This document shows, piece by piece, positions 61,640 to 64,000 of a stretch of 64,000 bases of DNA (its first letter is position 1; each line of letters opens with the position of its first letter). The position numbers and the translations under genes were made by a program. This stretch comes from Streptomyces lienomycini. Its GTDB lineage: Bacteria; Actinomycetota; Actinomycetes; Streptomycetales; Streptomycetaceae. Below the pieces are notes generated by a model. That model saw only the letters and a list, made by a program, of their open reading frames with translations. It ran no database searches and had not been told where the DNA came from. Location of the stretch: the NCBI RefSeq assembly GCF_027947595.1, contig NZ_CP116257.1, forward strand, positions 6,818,001 to 6,882,000, written 5' to 3'.

Positions 61640-62476
61640 TCAGTCCTCGCCGCGCCTGCGCCGGTCGCGGTCCTCGCGGCGCAGTTCGCGCTGCTCACGG
61701 CGTTCGTCGCGGTGCTCGCGCAGCATGTCCCGGTGCCCGTCCAGCATCATGCGGTGGGCGTCCTCCACGTCCTCCCGGACAGAGGAGCGCAGTTCCCGCC
61801 GCGCGGCCTTGCGCTCCAGCTTCTCCTGTCGGCGCTCCTCCCTCAGCCGCTCCCGCTCCGCCCGCGTCACCTTGCGCTCGACGCCGACGCCGCCCCAGAA
61901 GGCGAAGCCCGTCACCACCACGCGCGGGGCGCCCGGGTCCCCGGGGACGCCCTCCTCGCTGTGGTCGAAGCCGCCCATGATGCCGATGCCGCGCACGACC
62001 ACCTCGACACCCGGCGGCACGACCACGTTCATCCCGCCCATGATCGCGACGCAGTTGATCACGATCTCGCCGGCCGCGAAGTCCGCCTCGCGCAGGTCGA
62101 TCTCCCCACCGCCCCAGAACGCGAAGGAGTTGAACCGCCTCGGCACCGTCCAGCGCCCCTTGCGCTGGAAACCGGACATCACCGCGACCGCCCAGGTCGA
62201 CGAGGCCTCCCCGCCGGTGATCCGCCCCGCCCAGCCCCCGCCCCGCTCGGGCTCCTTGGTCATCGACACCCGGGGCGCCCCGCCCGCCCCGCCGACCGGC
62301 AGGTCACGGGTGATCGGCGCCAACTCCCCGTACGTACGCGCGCTGTACGTGGCGTCCAGCCGCTCCTCGAACTCGCTCATGTCCAGCCGCCCCTCCGCGA
62401 GGGCGTCCCTCAGGACCTCGGCGACTCGTTCACGGTCGGCGTCGGATGCGCGGAGTTCCGGGGCGTCGTCGGTCAT
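61640..62476 (-). CDS. DUF1707 protein with LiaF-like C-terminal domain
   Basis: A 278-residue protein. DUF1707 lies at about residues 8-62 (LRASDADRERVAEVLRDALAEGRL, EFEERLDATYSARTYGEL). A beta-helical cell-wall-stress region like LiaF follows (FAFWGGGEIDLREA, GIGIMGGF). The last 75 residues are a highly charged Arg/Glu helix. Likely linked to envelope stress; no membrane helix is seen. Confidence 0.88.
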   Translation of the reverse strand: MTDDAPELRASDADRERVAEVLRDALAEGRLDMSEFEERLDATYSARTYGELAPITRDLPVGGAGGAPRVSMTKEPERGGGWAGRITGGEASSTWAVAVMSGFQRKGRWTVPRRFNSFAFWGGGEIDLREADFAAGEIVINCVAIMGGMNVVVPPGVEVVVRGIGIMGGFDHSEEGVPGDPGAPRVVVTGFAFWGGVGVERKVTRAERERLREERRQEKLERKAARRELRSSVREDVEDAHRMMLDGHRDMLREHRDERREQRELRREDRDRRRRGED

Positions 62477-62509
62477 GGACAGCAGCCTACGAGTTCGCCG
62501 CGCCGGACA

Positions 62510-63514
62510 CTACGCGCCCGCGCGTTCCGCGTACATCTTCGCGATCACCGACTCGATGTCCGGCTCCCGCACCGACAGGTCCACCAGCGGATACTCCGCC
62601 GCGATCCGCGCCACCAGCCCGGCCGCCGACGCCGACGCCGGGAACGCCAGCCACTGCCGCGGCCCCTCCACCCGCACCACCCTCGCCGGCTCCGGCGCCT
62701 CGATCGGCGGCAACTCCCTTTCCAGGTCCACCACCAGCGTGCGTTCGCTCTCCCCCGCCTCGTGCAGCCCCTCCAGCGGACCGTCGTACATCAGCCGCCC
62801 GTGGTCGATCACCATCACCCGCGAGCACAACTGCTCGATGTCCTGGAGATCGTGCGTGGTCAGCAGCACCGTCGTACCCCGCTCGGCGTTCAGGTCCCGC
62901 AGGAACCCGCGCACCTTGGACTTGGACACCACGTCCAGACCGATCGTCGGCTCGTCCAGGTACAGCACCTCCGGATCGTGCAGCAGCGCCGCCGCGATGT
63001 CCCCGCGCATCCGCTGCCCCAGGGACAGTTGCCGCACCGGCACGTCCAGCAGCGCCTCCAGTCGCAGGAGTTCGACGCAGCGGTCCAGGTTCTCCCGGTA
63101 ACGGGCGTCCGGAATGCGGTACATGCGGTGCATCAGCCGGTAGGAGTCGATCAGCGGCAGGTCCCACCACAGCGTCGTGCGCTGCCCGAAGACGACCCCG
63201 ATACGGTGCGCCAGCCGCGTCCGCTCCCGGGACGGATCGACACCGGCCACCCGCAGCCGCCCGCCGCTCGGCGTCAGGATGCCGGTGAGCATCTTGATCG
63301 TCGTCGACTTCCCGGCCCCGTTCGGCCCGATGTAGCCGACCATCTCCCCGCGCGACACGGTGAACGACAACCCGTCCACGGCGCGCACCTGCCGCCGCTC
63401 CCGCTTCATGAAGCCCGTCTTCTTGCGCACGTCGAAGACCTTCTCGACACCGTCCAGCTCGATGAAGGCCGCCGCGCCCGCCCCGGTCGGCGTCATCGAC
63501 TCCCGCTCCGTCAT
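62510..63514 (-). CDS. ABC exporter ATP-binding protein
   Basis: A 334-residue ABC ATPase: Walker A GPNGAGKST, Q-loop GQRTTLWWD, signature QLSLGQRMRGD, Walker B VLYLDEPTIGLD, switch His in LLTTHD. The VFDVRKKTGFMKRERR insertion is typical of ATPases paired with DUF990-type ABC-2 permeases, which lie upstream here. Start uncertain: ATGs at 63541, 63514 and 63496 lie in a short GAGGGA repeat. Confidence 0.9.
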   Translation of the reverse strand: MTERESMTPTGAGAAAFIELDGVEKVFDVRKKTGFMKRERRQVRAVDGLSFTVSRGEMVGYIGPNGAGKSTTIKMLTGILTPSGGRLRVAGVDPSRERTRLAHRIGVVFGQRTTLWWDLPLIDSYRLMHRMYRIPDARYRENLDRCVELLRLEALLDVPVRQLSLGQRMRGDIAAALLHDPEVLYLDEPTIGLDVVSKSKVRGFLRDLNAERGTTVLLTTHDLQDIEQLCSRVMVIDHGRLMYDGPLEGLHEAGESERTLVVDLERELPPIEAPEPARVVRVEGPRQWLAFPASASAAGLVARIAAEYPLVDLSVREPDIESVIAKMYAERAGA

Positions 63515-63546
63515 CTCCCTCACGTCCCTCGCGTCCCTCATGTCCC

Positions 63547-64000
63547 TCAGCTCCCCGTACTCCGGTACGAACGCAGACCCGCCCGCCAGGCCAGCCCCGC
63601 CAGCGCACAGCAGCCCACCGCCACGAACGGCGGCGCGAACGCCGCCCACCCGGGCAGGTCCAGCGGGTACGGCCGCCCCAGCAGGTAACTCGCCGGCAGC
63701 CAGTTCACGAACGCCAGCGGCACCACGAACGTCGCCCCGCGCACCAGGTCGAGTGCGAACACCGTCGGCGGGTACTGGAGCATCGTCGTACCGCCGTAGG
63801 TGAAGGCGTTGGACACCTCCGAGGCGTCCTGCGCCACGAACTGGAAGGCCGCCGCAGCCACGAACACCGCGCAGAAGATCCCGGCCCCGCTCAGCACCGC
63901 CAACGGCAGCAGCAGCACCCTCCCCGGCGTCCAGTCGATGTCGACGACCGCCAGCGCGTACCCCAGCACCAGCAGCCCCTGCACCACCCGGCCGAGCCGG
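63547..64000 (-). CDS. ABC-2/DUF990-type permease (5' end outside window)
   Basis: C-terminal part, about 150 residues, of an ABC-2-family permease; the frame is open at the window edge. Three to four membrane helices are visible. YPPTVFALDLVRGATFVVPLAFVNWLPASYLLG is typical of DUF990 permeases. It is upstream of, and presumably co-transcribed with, the ATPase gene. Confidence 0.85.
   Translation of the reverse strand, partial: RLGRVVQGLLVLGYALAVVDIDWTPGRVLLLPLAVLSGAGIFCAVFVAAAAFQFVAQDASEVSNAFTYGGTTMLQYPPTVFALDLVRGATFVVPLAFVNWLPASYLLGRPYPLDLPGWAAFAPPFVAVGCCALAGLAWRAGLRSYRSTGS

Noticed and set aside
57826..61698. Open frame of about 1290 codons on the minus strand
   Set aside because: It lies antisense to the SGNH hydrolase gene and out of frame with the MFS and DUF445 genes. 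Its product is Arg/Gly/Pro-rich with no domain; such frames are expected in high-GC DNA.

Overview
The window is high-GC actinobacterial DNA, almost certainly from a Streptomyces chromosome. It has very high third-position GC, many GTG/TTG starts, overlapping GTGA/ATGA junctions, and typical Streptomyces modules: a conservon with linked P450s, a HATPase/XRE/DUF397 module, Ser/Thr kinases and DUF6221. No rRNA, tRNA or CRISPR was recognised.

Layout. 1-5.6 kb: end of an MFS exporter, a SEC-C protein, an AHSA1 protein, a small secreted protein, a protein with the LQxxAGN motif, and a membrane Ser/Thr kinase. 5.7-29.2 kb: a putative defence island. It holds two small membrane proteins, a Vsr-type endonuclease, two cytosine-5 methyltransferases (the first lacks the catalytic cysteine), two accessory genes, and a leftward operon of an HTH-GHKL (MORC-like) ATPase plus two unknown proteins. 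A rightward operon of four overlapping genes follows: a sacsin-type ATPase fused to an SF2 helicase, a UvrD-like helicase, a DrmA-like helicase and a DrmB-like DUF1998 protein. An IS5-family element carrying a membrane-protein passenger sits between the two divergent operons. The gene set mixes hallmarks of DISARM, of MORC/Vsr restriction-modification systems and of sacsin-helicase proteins, and is the best candidate for an undescribed system.

29.2-31.8 kb: a HATPase / Scr1-like regulator / DUF397 module with two small genes. 32.9-38.0 kb: a HAD phosphatase, an XRE-TPR regulator and a three-gene graspetide RiPP cluster (precursor, ATP-grasp ligase, PIMT-like methyltransferase). 38.1-40.9 kb: a gene graveyard around a second kinase, with fragments of a second PIMT gene, a GNAT gene and a P-loop kinase. 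40.9-48 kb: SDR/MerR pair, GNAT, DUF3592, a large coiled-coil LQxxAGN protein and an NmrA/TetR pair. 48.9-54.6 kb: a complete conservon (cvnA-D) with two P450s. 54.7-64 kb: housekeeping genes (AhpD-like, epoxide-hydrolase-like, VOC, MFS, DUF445, SGNH hydrolase, DUF1707) and an ABC exporter that runs off the window.

The defence proteins would plausibly work as a modification-linked anti-phage machine: the methyltransferases mark self DNA, the GHKL ATPases and helicases sense and remodel DNA, and Vsr is the only recognisable nuclease. This is inference from gene content; no experiment or database search was available.
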